The notes below the pieces were generated by a model. That model was given only the letters and a program-made list of their open reading frames with translations. It was not told the DNA's origin and made no database searches. A DNA stretch of 64,000 bases, taken from positions 186,001-250,000 of the forward strand of contig CAVWIV010000007.1 of the NCBI GenBank assembly GCA_963755155.1. The letters run 5' to 3'. Made by a program: the position numbers and the translations under genes. Source of the DNA: PALSA-612 sp963755155 (lineage in GTDB: Bacteria; Actinomycetota; Thermoleophilia; Gaiellales; Gaiellaceae). Positions 25,114 to 34,868 of the stretch are shown in pieces (position 1 is the stretch's first letter; each line of letters begins with the position of its first letter).

Positions 25114-26196
25114 ATGGGGGACTTCGCACCAGGCCTCGAGGGCGTCGTCGCCGTCGAGACCGAGATCGCCGAGCCCGACCGCGAAGGGGGCGTCCTCCGC
25201 TACCGCGGGGTGGACATCGAGGAGCTCGTCGGCCACTACCCGTACGAGAACGTGTGGGGGCTGCTCGTCGACGACAACCTCGACTCCGTCATGCCCGAGC
25301 CAGAGCCGTACGAGCCGGCTCGCCTGACGGGCAACGCGCCGGCAGACCTCCAGGCCGAGACGGCACGGTTGGCCGGGGAGTGGAAGCTCGGCAAGCTGAA
25401 CGAGATCTCCGACGAGCAGGCGCGCGACGACCTCGCGCGGCTCTCCTCGCAGATGATGGGGATCGTCGCGCGCTCGGCCCGTCTCGCCGACGGCCACGCC
25501 GATCAGGTTCCCGACGACATCGTCGCGCAGGGGCAGACCGCCGCCGAGAAGTTCCTCCTGCGCTGGCGCGGCGAGGCCGACCCGCGTCACGTGAAGGCGA
25601 TCGACACCTACTGGATCTGCACGGCCGAGCACGGCCTCAACGCCTCCACCTTCGCGGCTCGCGTGACGGCTTCGACCGGCGCGGACTGCGGTGCTGCGCT
25701 CTCCTCGGCGGTCGGTGCGCTTTCGGGCCCGCTGCACGGCGGCGCGCCCGCATACGTGAAGCCGATGCTGGAGGAGGTCACCGCCATGGGCGACCCGGAG
25801 CAGTGGGTGCGGGACGCCCTCGACGCCGGCAAGCGGATCATGGGCTTCGGCCACCGCGTCTACCGCGCCGAGGATCCCCGCTCGCGCATCCTCAAGCGGA
25901 CGGCCGGCGAGCTCGGCTCGCCGCAGATCGAGATCGCCGAGCGGCTCGAGGAGGCCGCTCTCGCCGAGCTCGAGCGGCGGCACCCCGAGCGGCCGCTGAA
26001 GACGAACGTCGAGTACTACTCCGCCCTCGTCCTCGACGTCGCCGAGATCCCGCCGCCGCTGGCGCCCGCGATGTTCGCTTGCTCTCGGGTGGCCGGCTGG
26101 TCGGCGCACATCCTCGAGCAGAAGCGCACCGGGAAGCTCTTCCGCCCGTCTGCGCGCTACGTCGGCCCGGCGCCGCGATCCCTGACCACCGCTTGA
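25114..26196 (+). CDS. gltA: Citrate synthase
   Basis: 360 residues, short type I form. Catalytic residues are visible: His in TAEHGLNASTFAAR, His in GPLHGGAPAYVKPMLEEV, GFGHRVYRAEDPR, and the region before the catalytic Asp in KTNVEYYSALVLDVAEIPPP (D of VLDV shifted from the usual position). Condenses acetyl-CoA with oxaloacetate. Divergent from icd-mdh with 43 bases between starts, so a shared control region is likely. Confidence 0.94.
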   Translation: MGDFAPGLEGVVAVETEIAEPDREGGVLRYRGVDIEELVGHYPYENVWGLLVDDNLDSVMPEPEPYEPARLTGNAPADLQAETARLAGEWKLGKLNEISDEQARDDLARLSSQMMGIVARSARLADGHADQVPDDIVAQGQTAAEKFLLRWRGEADPRHVKAIDTYWICTAEHGLNASTFAARVTASTGADCGAALSSAVGALSGPLHGGAPAYVKPMLEEVTAMGDPEQWVRDALDAGKRIMGFGHRVYRAEDPRSRILKRTAGELGSPQIEIAERLEEAALAELERRHPERPLKTNVEYYSALVLDVAEIPPPLAPAMFACSRVAGWSAHILEQKRTGKLFRPSARYVGPAPRSLTTA

Positions 26197-26690
26197 CCCT
26201 TGCCGAGGCAGCCGCGCAGGCCGACGCGCTCGCGGCGGAGGGGTCAGAAAGGGAGCTGGCCGATCTTCGCCGGCAGTGGGACGACGAGCTGGAGGGTGAG
26301 GCGCGCAGCGCCGACTACCGGCAGAGGGCCGTCGCGTATCGCGCGGTGGGGCAGTTTCGCTTTCGGCAGAAGATGGAGTTGCTGGGCCGGGGCCTCCAGG
26401 ACGAGAGCCCCGCGTGCCGCGGCTCGGCGCTTATCTCGCTCGAGCTTCTGTCGCGCGATGCGCCTGGTGGCATCAACGCGGCGCGCCCTCTGCTGCATCG
26501 GCTCGTGTCCGCCGACGACAACCAGGCGGTGCGGCGACTCGCGATCGTCTGCCTCCGCAACGGCTCGCCGAGCCGCGACACGCTTGTGCTGCTGAACGGG
26601 CTCGCCGACGACGACGAGGCCGACCGCGAGCTTCGCGAGGTGGCGAAGAAGGTCGCCGCCCAGCTGAAGAAGAAGAGCGACACGCGCTAG
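26193..26690 (+). CDS. HEAT-repeat-like helical protein, downstream of gltA
   Basis: 165 residues from a TTG that overlaps the gltA stop (TTGA). The protein is all-helical, with charged repeats such as ACRGSALISLELLSRDAP and QAVRRLAIVCLRNGSPSRDT that resemble armadillo/HEAT units, ending in a Lys-rich tail. It is probably a protein-interaction module. Function unknown. Confidence 0.55.
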   Translation: MTLAEAAAQADALAAEGSERELADLRRQWDDELEGEARSADYRQRAVAYRAVGQFRFRQKMELLGRGLQDESPACRGSALISLELLSRDAPGGINAARPLLHRLVSADDNQAVRRLAIVCLRNGSPSRDTLVLLNGLADDDEADRELREVAKKVAAQLKKKSDTR

Positions 26691-26715
26691 TCCGGCCACC
26701 TGGTCGCCTCAGCCA

Positions 26716-26846
26716 TGTCCGAGGGACAGGCCCATGGCTTGGCCAAATTGGCCGGTTTCCGCGCCGGCGAGCGGCCACTCCTCGCGGTCTTCCCGGGCCG
26801 CAAGGCCCTTGGGCCGTGACGAGGGACTGTCCCTCGGACCTGTCCG
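26716..26846. repeat. Cluster of nested palindromes downstream of xerD
   Basis: The 157-base gap between convergent genes holds four inverted repeats: TGTCC-GAG-GGACA (26716-26728), GGGCC/GGCCC (26795-26808), a perfect GAGGGAC-T-GTCCCTC (26821-26835) and CGGAC-CT-GTCCG (26835-26846). GTCCGAGGGACA at 26717 also pairs with TGTCCCTCGGAC at 26828, so the whole gap can fold into one large stem. Related palindromes occur at 37604, 38563, 43183 and 63164. It may end transcription from both sides. Confidence 0.75.
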
Positions 26847-26847
26847 A

Positions 26848-27732
26848 TTAGCCGCGGCGCTTCGCGTGCGGGTGCGCGGCGAAGTATGTCTCGCGGCGTC
26901 GCTTGTCCGTCACGTGGGTGTAGAGCTCGGTCGTGGCGAGATCGGCGTGCCCGAGCATCTCCTGCACCGAGCGGAGGTCGGCGCCGCCCTCGAGCAGATG
27001 GGTCGCGAACGAGTGGCGTAGGAGGTGCGGGTGCACGCGCCCGGGCTCGAGCCCTGCACGCTCGGCGAGCCGCCGGAGAATGAGAAACACGCCGGCCCGC
27101 GTCAGCGGCCCGCCTTTCGCGTTGAGGAACAGCGCAGCCGTCCGCCGCCGGTCGAGATACGGCCGGCCTCGCGAGATGTAGCGGCGAAGCGCGTCGGTCG
27201 CCTGCCGGCCGATGGGGACGATGCGCTCCTTCTGCCCCTTGCCGATGCAGCGCACGAGCCGCTCGTCGAGGTCGACCGACCCGCGCTCGAGCGAGACGGC
27301 CTCCGAGACGCGCAGTCCCGCGCCGTAGAGCAGCTCGACGAGCGCCGCGTCGCGAAGCGCGCGGGGCGCCGTGCCCGCCGCTGCCTCCATCAGCCGCTCC
27401 GCCTCTCCGGGCGAGAGCGTGCGCGGCAGCTTGCGCGTCCGGCGCGGAGAAGGGACCTCCGCGGCGGGGTTGTCGGAGCGCTCGCCGATCAGCAGCTCGT
27501 GCCGGTAGAAGGAGCGCAGGGCAGCCAGCCGGCGTGCAAGCGTCGATCCCGCGCGCCCGGCCGCCTGGAGCTCGGCGAGGTACTGCTCGATCTGTTCCCG
27601 CGACGCGCCGGCCGCGTCCTGACGGAACCACGTCTCGAAGTCGTCGAGGTCGCGCCGGTAGCTCTCGACCGTCCTCGGCGCGAGCCGCGCGCGCGACACG
27701 GCGAGAAAGCGTTCGACGGCTCGGCTCGTCAT
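26848..27732 (-). CDS. Tyrosine recombinase, XerD-like
   Basis: 294 residues from ATG at 27732. SAM-like N-terminal domain (VERFLAVSRARLAPRTVESY), then the catalytic set: Arg in YGAGLRVSEA, Lys in GKGQKERIVP, HLLRHSFATHLL, and LGHADLATTELYTHV with the nucleophile Tyr. Length and motifs fit Xer chromosome-dimer resolution, although it sits in an operon with a second recombinase. It overlaps the DUF1461 gene by four bases (ATGA). Confidence 0.92.
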   Translation of the reverse strand: MTSRAVERFLAVSRARLAPRTVESYRRDLDDFETWFRQDAAGASREQIEQYLAELQAAGRAGSTLARRLAALRSFYRHELLIGERSDNPAAEVPSPRRTRKLPRTLSPGEAERLMEAAAGTAPRALRDAALVELLYGAGLRVSEAVSLERGSVDLDERLVRCIGKGQKERIVPIGRQATDALRRYISRGRPYLDRRRTAALFLNAKGGPLTRAGVFLILRRLAERAGLEPGRVHPHLLRHSFATHLLEGGADLRSVQEMLGHADLATTELYTHVTDKRRRETYFAAHPHAKRRG

Positions 27733-28453
27733 GTTCCCTCGGTTCGCGCCTGCATCCGCAGCGGCCGTCGCACGCCCGCACGGCGGGCCCAGAAGCGGGC
27801 GGCGAGGAAGAGGACGGCCGCCTGCAGCACGCACAGCGACGCCGACGGCGACAGCCGTGTCGAGCCAGAAGCGGTCGGGGTACAGCCGGCGGAGCGTGTC
27901 CGTCTCCTCGAAGCGCCACGTCTCGCCCTCGAAGAACAGCCAGTGGAACGGCTCCTCGAACGAGCTGTAGCTCGTGGCCGCGAGGACGCCGACGACGACC
28001 GCCACGGCGACCGTGAGGACGGCGCCTCTCGCGAGCGCGACGGGCACGAGCGCACGCGTCGAGCCGAGCAGGCCGAAGAGGACGGCGAGGACTGCGATCG
28101 CCGCCAAGGCGAACAGCTGAAAGTCGTACGCGCGCTCGACGGCCGTGCGGACGTCTTCCATGTGCGACAGCTCGCGAGCGTTGAACGCCGCCTCGCCGCC
28201 CGGCAGCCTCGCCTCGCGCAGCAGCACGATGCCCTCCGACGAAGGCTGGATCGACTCGAGACCGACCAGCGCGAGCCGCTCCCGCGTCGCCGAGCCGAGG
28301 CCGTAGCGGTCGTCCGGGACGCCGCCGTGCTCGTAGACGGCTCTCGACGTAGCGCTCGTTCGTGACGAGCCTGATGCCGTTGACCGCGAGGATGGCCGGG
28401 ACGGCGAGCGTCACGGCGACGCTCAACACGAGGGTGGCGAACCGGGCGATCAC
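27729..28453 (-). CDS. DUF1461 (TIGR01906) integral membrane protein, two frameshifts
   Basis: About 240 residues across three frames. Start GTG 28453, then FATLVLSVAVTLAVPAILAV. The frame changes near 28345 to AVYEHGGVPDDRYGLGSATR and on to HMEDVRTAVERAYDFQLFAL. It changes again near 27835 to SLCVLQAAVLFLAARFWARR. Family hallmarks are the extracellular loop and the FEEPFHWLFFEG...W segment before the last helix. Four membrane helices are likely. The role of the family is unknown. Placed between two recombinase genes, overlapping both. Confidence 0.75.
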
Positions 28454-29285
28454 GACCTGGGGTGCGCGCGATCGTAGACGCGGCGCAGGCGGCGTCCGTC
28501 CACGTGGCTGTACACCTGCGTCGTGCTCAATGAGCTGTGCCCGAGCAGCTCCTGGATCACCCGGAGGTCGGCGCCGCCCTCGAGCAGATGGGTCGCGAAC
28601 GCGTGACGGAGGTGATGTGGGTGGGGGATGACGCGGCGAAGCGTGCTCGTGTCGAGCCGGCGGCCCCGTGCCGAGACGAAGAGGGCGTTCTCGGCTCCGC
28701 GCACGAGCTGTGGACGGCCGTCCCGTAGCCACCGGGCGACCCAAAGCGCGGCTTCCTCGCCGAGCGGCACGACGCGCTCCTTTGCGCCCTTGCCGAGCAC
28801 GCGAACCGTCTCCTGCTCGAAGTCGACGTCCTCGAGGTCGAGCTCCACGGCTTCCTTCGAGCGCAGACCGGCCGAGTAGACGAGCTCCCCCAGCGCCCGG
28901 TTACGAAGCGGGATCGGGCCCTCGCCCTCGAGCGACTTCAGCTCGCGGTCGACGTCGTCGGCCTTGGCGACATGCGGAAGGCGCTTCGGCCGGCGCGGCG
29001 AGAGTGAGATGTCGGGCACGCGCCCTGCGCCGAGCGCGTGACGGAGCAGCGCGCGAACGGCGGCGAGCTTCCGTGCGATCGAAGCCGGAGCGAGCCTCCG
29101 CGGCCGCCCGCGTCCGAGCTCGGCCGCGTAGTCGGTGAGCACGCGTGCGTCGACGTCGTCGAGGCCGAGCCGGCGCTCGCCGAGCCAGCCGCCGAACGCG
29201 CGCAGATCGGATCGTACGCGCGCCGCGTCGCGTCCGAGAGCGCGGTGGAGGAGAGAAACCGCTCGATGGCGGCATCGGTGCTCAC
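28450..29285 (-). CDS. Tyrosine recombinase, XerC-like, frameshift near 29217
   Basis: About 278 residues. The first frame gives MSTDAAIERFLSSTALSDAT then RRAY. After a one-base shift near 29217 it continues RSDLRAFGGWLGERRLGLDD and the rest. Catalytic set: Arg in YSAGLRSKEAVEL, Lys in GKGAKERVVP, HHLRHAFATHLL, and LGHSSLSTTQVYSHV with the Tyr. It differs clearly from the recombinase at 26848, so the pair is not a recent duplication. GTG start overlapping the acetyltransferase stop. Confidence 0.88.
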
Positions 29286-29863
29286 GGGGCCGTTTTCGCC
29301 GCGGAGCCGTCCTCTCCCGCCAGCCGTGAGAACATCACGAAGTCGACTCGGCGCCCCTGGCGCCGGCTGTAGCGCACCGAACGCAGGACTCCCTCACGCC
29401 GGAAGCCGGCGTTCTCAGCGACGCGCTGCGAGGGGATGTTGAGCTCGTCGGCGCGGAGCTGGAGCCGCTGCACGCCGCCTGCCTCGAACGCCCAGTCGGA
29501 CACGAGACGCACGGCGCGGGTGGCGACGCCGCGCCCGCGGTCGCCAGCGCACACCCAGTAGCCGATCTCGGCGACGCCGTGCGGATGGTCCTGCCACCCG
29601 ACGCCGCATGAGCCCACGACCTCGCCGGAGGCTGCGTCGACCACCGCAAACGCCCACAGGCTGCCGTCCTTCCAGCCCCGCCGGCACGCTGCGACATACG
29701 CGCGTGCGTCGGCTCGCGTGTACGGAGTCGGAATGTCGTCGATCCAGCGCGCGATCTCCGGATCGCGGCACGCCTCCGCCACCGCAGCAACATCGTCGTC
29801 CGTCCACGGCCGCAGCGAGACAGCGCCGTCGGTGAGCGGAGGATCCGGCGCGCGGTGTCTCAC
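29282..29863 (-). CDS. GNAT N-acetyltransferase (RimJ/RimL-like)
   Basis: 193 residues from GTG at 29863. N-terminus SLRPWTDDDVAAVAEACRDP, acetyl-CoA motif GDRGRGVATRAVRLVSDWAF, and NIPSQRVAENAGFRREGVLR, typical of ribosomal-protein-type acetyltransferases. The substrate is unknown. First gene of a four-gene operon with the two recombinases and DUF1461; divergent from pckA by 37 bases. Confidence 0.88.
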   Translation of the reverse strand: MRHRAPDPPLTDGAVSLRPWTDDDVAAVAEACRDPEIARWIDDIPTPYTRADARAYVAACRRGWKDGSLWAFAVVDAASGEVVGSCGVGWQDHPHGVAEIGYWVCAGDRGRGVATRAVRLVSDWAFEAGGVQRLQLRADELNIPSQRVAENAGFRREGVLRSVRYSRRQGRRVDFVMFSRLAGEDGSAAKTAP

Positions 29864-29900
29864 ACGCGACAAGGTTAGGGATCGACGTAGGATTCCGGTG

Positions 29901-31506
29901 ATGGTGGCGACGGCAGGCATCGAGCTGCGCGGCCCCGTAGGCCTCGACGCGCACGGCCTGGCGCCGTCCGGCGTCGTCCACTGGAACCCCACGACGTCGC
30001 TCCTCTACAGCCACGCGCTCCTGCGCGGCGAGGCGTGGCTCGCCGAGGGCGGGCCGCTCGTCGTCGACACGGGCGAGCACACCGGCCGCTCGCCGCTCGA
30101 CAAGTTCGTGGTGCAAGAACCCGGCTCCGAGGAGCGCATCGCCTGGGGCAGCGTCAACCAGCCGTTCGAGGAGGATCGGTTCGAGGGGCTGCGCGCGAAG
30201 CTCGTCGCGTTCCTCGACGAGCAGGACGTCTACGTCGTGGATGCATTCGCAGGGGCAGATCCGGCGCATCGTCTCGCGTTGCGGGTCGTGACGTACAGCC
30301 CGTGGCACGCGCTCTTCGCGAAGACGCTGTTCATCGACCCGACCGACGGCGAGCTGCGGCGACACGAGCCGGAGGCGCTCGTGCTCCACGCGCCGGCCGT
30401 CGAGGCCGATCCGGAAGCTGACGGCACGCGCTCGGGGACGTTCGTCGTCCTCCACCCGTCTCGCTCCGAGGTACTGATCGGCGGCACGTACTACGCGGGC
30501 GAGATCAAGAAATCGATCTTCACGGTCATGAACGACCGCCTGCCTCTGCGGAGCGTCATGCCGATGCACTGCTCTGCGAACGTCGGCGAAGATGGCCGCG
30601 TGGCGGTGTTCTTCGGACTCTCGGGAACCGGCAAGACGACGCTCTCCGCCGATCCCGAGCGGCACTCTGATCGGCGACGACGAGCACGGCTGGTCGGACA
30701 ACGGCATCTTCAACTTCGAGGGCGGCTGTTACGCGAAGGTCATCCGGCTGTCCGCGGAGGCCGAGCCCGAGATCTACCGGACGACGCGGCGGTTCGGCAC
30801 CGTGCTGGAGAACGTTGTCATGGACGAGCGCGGTGTGCTCGACCTCGATGACGATACGAAGACCGAGAACACGCGCGCCGCGTACAAGCTCGAGCAGATC
30901 GCAAATCACCTGCCCACGAAACGGGCCGGGCATCCCGCCTCGGTGGTGATGCTCACGGCGGACGCGTTCGGCGTGCTGCCGCCCATCGCGCGGCTGACCC
31001 GCGAGCAGGCGCTCTTCTACTTCCTCTCCGGCTACACGGCGAAGGTGGCGGGCACGGAGATCGGCGTCACCGAGCCGCAGGCGACGTTCTCCGCGTGCTT
31101 CGGCGCCCCGTTCCTGCCCCAATCGCCGTCTGTGTACGCGGATCTGCTCGGGGAGCGGCTCGAAAGCCATGGCTCGACCGTCTGGCTCGTGAACACCGGC
31201 TGGACGGGCGGCCCCTACGGCCAGGGCGAGCGGATGCCGATCGCAGCCACGCGGTCGATGCTCCACGCGGCGCTCTCCGGCCGGCTCGAGAATGCCGCGT
31301 TCCGAACGGATGAGGTCTTCGGCTTCGAGGTGCCCGAGAAGGTGCACGGTGTCGACACGCGGCTCCTCGACCCTCGCTCCACGTGGCGGGATCCCGAGGC
31401 GTACGACGAGCAGGCTGCGAAGCTCGCGCGCATGTTTGTGGAGAACTTCACGAAGTTCGGTGACGCGGTGGCGCCCGAAATCGCGGCTGCAGCGCCTCGC
31501 GGCTGA
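29901..31506 (+). CDS. pckA: Phosphoenolpyruvate carboxykinase (ATP), frameshift near 30661
   Basis: About 534 residues, family length. First frame: GEHTGRSPLDKFVVQEP, GTYYAGEIKKSIFTVMN, and the P-loop FGLSGTGKTTLSADP. One extra base near 30661 shifts to TLIGDDEHGWSDNGIFNFEG and on to LTREQALFYFLSGYTAKVAG and NTGWTGGPYG. Both parts are fully conserved, so an assembly indel is likely. It converts oxaloacetate to PEP with ATP, linking the TCA genes here to gluconeogenesis. Confidence 0.92.
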
Positions 31507-31554
31507 CGAATATCGCTAGGCTCAGCCGTCCCAAAGGTACGAAAGGAGCAGCAA

Positions 31555-32181
31555 ATGCACAGATTTCGTCTGCTCAAGGGGCGGCTGACTCCGTCCCTTG
31601 TGATCTCGATGATCTCGCTCTTCGTTGCGCTTTCGAGCGTTGCGTACGCCGCCGAGGTCGTACCGCTCGCAGTCCGCGCACTGTCGGCGAACAAGGCGGA
31701 CACGGCCAAGGTCGCGGACAGGGCGAAGGTCGCGACGAAGGCACTCACGGCGAACACCGCGAAGCTCGCCAACGTCGCGAAGACGGCGAACACCGCGAAG
31801 ACGGCGAACACCGCCGACACGGCCACGACGGCCCAGACGGCGAACGTCGCCGTGGACTCCCAGACGCTCGGCGGCCAGACCGCGGCGCAGATCGCGGCCA
31901 CGCCGGGCCCGGCGTCGTCGTTCCCCGCAGGGTCCCTGCGGGTTGTCTCCAGGGGCTGGAGCGTCCAGAACGAGGACGACAAGACCACCGAGCGAGTTCT
32001 TTGCAACTCGAACGAGAGGGTCGTCGGGGGCGGTTGGGACCAGGCGGACGGCGTCGCCTACGTGCTCAAGGACCAGCCGCTGCCGGATCTCTCCGGCTGG
32101 ACGGTGCTGATGTTCGCCGAGAGCGGCAACGACGTTCCCGCGAACGGCTCGGTCTGGGCAATCTGCTTGAGGACGGGCTAG
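31555..32181 (+). CDS. Secreted repeat protein with C-GGGWDQ domain, copy 1
   Basis: 208 residues. AAAGGAG six bases before the ATG sets the start. An N-terminal hydrophobic segment (LVISMISLFVALSSVAYAAE) acts as signal or anchor. Residues 40-100 repeat A-x-T-A-K units and would form a long helix or coil. Then LGGQTAAQIAATPGP, and a C-terminal domain with LCNSNERVVGGGWDQADG, SGWTVLMFAESGND and a closing Cys. It is a tandem paralogue of the next gene and I do not recognise the family. Probably cell-surface. Confidence 0.75.
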   Translation: MHRFRLLKGRLTPSLVISMISLFVALSSVAYAAEVVPLAVRALSANKADTAKVADRAKVATKALTANTAKLANVAKTANTAKTANTADTATTAQTANVAVDSQTLGGQTAAQIAATPGPASSFPAGSLRVVSRGWSVQNEDDKTTERVLCNSNERVVGGGWDQADGVAYVLKDQPLPDLSGWTVLMFAESGNDVPANGSVWAICLRTG

Positions 32182-32196
32182 CCACACGTGCTGTGG

Positions 32197-32220
32197 GGGC
32201 GGGGGCCACGGCTCCCGCCC
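32197..32220 (+). terminator. GC-rich hairpin after copy 1
   Basis: GGGCGGG (32197-32203) pairs with CCCGCCC (32214-32220) around a ten-base loop. It lies 16 bases after the stop. No T-run follows, so it may be a weak terminator or an mRNA-stabilising stem. Confidence 0.45.
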
Positions 32221-32293
32221 TCGCCCTGCGATCGATCCTACTCCCTTCGTGTAGCTTCCGGGTCGCCCAGTTACCTACGAGAGGAGAATGCGC

Positions 32294-32839
32294 ATGCTTC
32301 GGAAGCTTCGTCTTCCAAGCCCCGCGATGTTCATCGCCCTGGTGTCGCTCTTTGTAGCGCTCACGAGCACCGGGTGGGCGCAGAACGCCGTCCCGCTCGC
32401 CAAGCGGGCGTTGACGGCCGACAAGGCGAAGGTGGCGGCCAACGCTCAAAGGCTGCAGGGACGGACGGCGGCCGCGATCGCCGCCACGCCCGGCCCGGCG
32501 ACCGACGCTGCGACTCTGAACGGCCAGACGGCTGCTCAGATCGCCGCCACGCCTGGCCCCTCGACTGGCGGGGGCTCGATCCCGGCCAGTGCCATCACGT
32601 ACCGCACGCAGTCATGGAGCGTCAACAACGAGGATGAGCTGGTGAGGGACACAGCCCTCTGCCTGCCTGGCGAGAAGGTCATCGGCGGCGGCTGGGACCA
32701 GGCGTCAGGGATCGCCTATCCGCTCAGGGACACGCCTCTTACGGACGGCAGCGGCTGGCGCGTCGCGATGTTCGGCGAGAGCGGCAACGACCTGCCGGCG
32801 GTCGGCACGTTCTACGCCGTCTGCCTCAAGGTCTCGTAG
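32294..32839 (+). CDS. Secreted repeat protein with C-GGGWDQ domain, copy 2
   Basis: 181 residues. The start is put at the ATG at 32294 because AGGAG (in GAGAGGAGAATG) is seven bases before it; the ATG at 32288 is too close. Same layout as copy 1: hydrophobic N-terminus (AMFIALVSLFVALTSTGWAQ), a shorter helix, two LQGRTAAAIAATPGP/LNGQTAAQIAATPGP repeats, and the C-terminal domain (LCLPGEKVIGGGWDQASG, GWRVAMFGESGND, AVCL). The C-terminal domain is the most conserved part. Function unknown. Confidence 0.75.
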   Translation: MLRKLRLPSPAMFIALVSLFVALTSTGWAQNAVPLAKRALTADKAKVAANAQRLQGRTAAAIAATPGPATDAATLNGQTAAQIAATPGPSTGGGSIPASAITYRTQSWSVNNEDELVRDTALCLPGEKVIGGGWDQASGIAYPLRDTPLTDGSGWRVAMFGESGNDLPAVGTFYAVCLKVS

Positions 32840-32852
32840 CGCATGAACCCGT

Positions 32853-32876
32853 GGCGGGGGTCCCCCGGCCCCCGCC
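32853..32876 (+). terminator. Perfect GC hairpin after copy 2
   Basis: GGCGGGGG (32853-32860) pairs perfectly with CCCCCGCC (32869-32876) with an eight-base loop, 13 bases after the stop. It matches the position of the hairpin after copy 1. Confidence 0.5.
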
Positions 32877-32892
32877 GTGTTGCAATCGCGCG

Positions 32893-33147
32893 ATGAGCGT
32901 GAGGTCGATCGCCGGGATCGCAGCACTCGTCGGCGGCATCCTGACGGTCCTACGCGGCACTAGCTGCACCGCCGGCGACGAAGTGCTGGTCGCCGCGGGA
33001 GCGGTGGGCGTGCTGGGGGCGATCTGGAACGACACCCCCGAGCGTGGCATCCCCGCGCGGATCGCGAAGTTCCTCGTGCTCGTCGTCATGATCGGCTTCT
33101 CGGTCTTCTTTTTCGCGCTCGTGCTCAATACCAGCCGCTGCACGTAG
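32893..33147 (+). CDS. Small membrane protein
   Basis: 84 residues from ATG at 32893. There are two or three hydrophobic segments (IAGIAALVGGILTVLRG; VLVAAGAVGVLGAIW; FLVLVVMIGFSVFFFALVL) and few charged residues. No family is recognised. It lies between the repeat-protein pair and sdhA, on the same strand as both. Confidence 0.5.
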   Translation: MSVRSIAGIAALVGGILTVLRGTSCTAGDEVLVAAGAVGVLGAIWNDTPERGIPARIAKFLVLVVMIGFSVFFFALVLNTSRCT

Positions 33148-33186
33148 CGAGCCGAGGCCACTGCCCGTCATGTAGCGTCCGATGTC

Positions 33187-34868
33187 GTGGACGCGACGCA
33201 CGACGTGCTGGTCGTGGGCGGCGGCTGCGCGGGCATGCGCGCGGCCATCGAGGCGTTCGACATGGGCGCCGACGTGGCCATCGTCTCGAAGATCCACCCC
33301 GTTCGCAGCCACTCGGGCGCGCCGAAGGCGGGATCAACGCGGCCCTCGGCAATGCGTCTGACGACGACCCGGAGAAGCACGCTTACGACACGGTCAAGGG
33401 CGCCGACTACCTCGGCGACCAGGACGCGATCCAGATCCTCTGCGACGAGGCGCCGGGCGACGTGTACCAGCTCGAGCAGTGGGGCGCGGTCTTCTCGCGT
33501 ACCCCGGACGGGAAGATCGCGCAGCGGCCCTTCGGCGCCGCCGGCGAGCCGCGCACCGCGTACGCGGCCGACATCACGGGCCACGTCCTGCTCCAGGTGC
33601 TCTACGAGCAGATCATGAAGCGTGACCTGCTCGTGTACGACGAGTGGTTCGCGTGGAAGCTCGTCGTCGACGACGGGCGCTGCCAGGGCGTCATCTGCTG
33701 GGACCTCGTCAACGGCGGCCTCGTCACGCTGAAGGCGAAGACCGTGATCCTCTGCACGGGCGGCGCCGGCCGGCTGTACGTCGGCACGACGAACGCGTAC
33801 GCGTGCACGGGCGACGGGATGGCGCAGGCGCTGCGCGTCGGCGTCCCGCTGAAGGACATGGAGATGATGCAGTTCCACCCGACGACGCTCGCGCCGACGG
33901 GCGTGCTCATCACCGAGGGCTGCCGCGGCGAGGGCGCCTACCTCCTCAACTCCGAGAACGAGCGCTTCCTCAAGGACTATGCGCCGAACGCGATGGAGCT
34001 TGCCTCGCGTGACGTCATCTCGCGCGCCGAGCAGACCGAGATCGACGAGGGGCGCGGCATCGACGGCAACGTCCTGCTCGACCTGCGCCATCTCGGCGCC
34101 GAGAAGATCCTCGAGCGGCTGCACGGGACGCGCGAGCTGTCGATGACGTTCGCGGGCGTCGACCCGATCTACGACCCGATTCCCGTCCGGCCGGGCGCCC
34201 ACTACCACATGGGCGGCGTCGAGACCGACGTGGACGGGCTGACCGAGCTGGAAGGGCTCTACGCGGCGGGCGAGTGCGCGTGCGTCTCCGTGCACGGCGC
34301 GAACCGGCTCGGCGGCAACGCGCTCATGGAGACGATCACGTTCGGCAAGCGGGCGGGGCGGCACGCGGCCGACTGGGCGCTCGCGAACACGACGGTGACG
34401 GTGCCGCAGTCGGCGGTGTCAGACGCCGAGCGCGAGCTGAAGGAGCTGCTCGGGCGCTCGGACGGCGAGCGGCCGTGGAAGATCCGTGACGAGCTGGCGA
34501 CGACGATGCACGAGAACTTCGGCGTCTTCCGGGAGGAAGGCCAGATGCAGCGGCAGGCCGAGATCGTCGCCGCGCTGCGCGAGCGCTACGAGCACGTCGT
34601 CGTCGAGGACAAGGGCGACGTCTTCAACTCCGATCTCACGCAGGCGCTCGAGCTCGGCTTCCTGCTCGAGCTCGCGGACTGCATGGTGGTGTCGGGTCTC
34701 GGGCGCAAGGAGAGCCGCGGCGCCCACGCGCGGCCGCACGACTTTCCCGAGCGAGACGACGACAACTTTCTCAAGCACACGCTCGTGCGCTGGGAGGATG
34801 GGCGGCCGGAGCTCGACTGGAAGGACGTGACCATGACGAAGTGGCAACCCCAGGAGCGGGTCTACTGA
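33187..34868 (+). CDS. sdhA: Succinate dehydrogenase flavoprotein subunit, frameshift near 33327
   Basis: About 561 residues. FAD motif DVLVVGGGCAGMRAAIEA, then HPVRSHSGA. A one-base deletion near 33327 shifts to AEGGINAALGNASDDDPEKH, the usual FAD-linked loop. Further family motifs: FHPTTLAPTGVLITEGCRGE, the catalytic Arg region in RDVISRAEQTEID, HYHMGGVETDVDG and NRLGGNALMETITFGKRAG. Oxidises succinate to fumarate. GTG start; the stop overlaps sdhB (TGATG). Confidence 0.93.

Noticed and set aside
26848..29285. Two tyrosine recombinases as evidence of a prophage or integrative element
   Set aside because: No phage, conjugation or att-site features lie nearby. The genes share an operon with an acetyltransferase and a DUF1461 protein between housekeeping genes.
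29415..30713. A 432-codon minus-strand frame opposite pckA
   Set aside because: Antisense of pckA; the composition is low-complexity Arg/His/Val and it crosses the GNAT gene in another frame.
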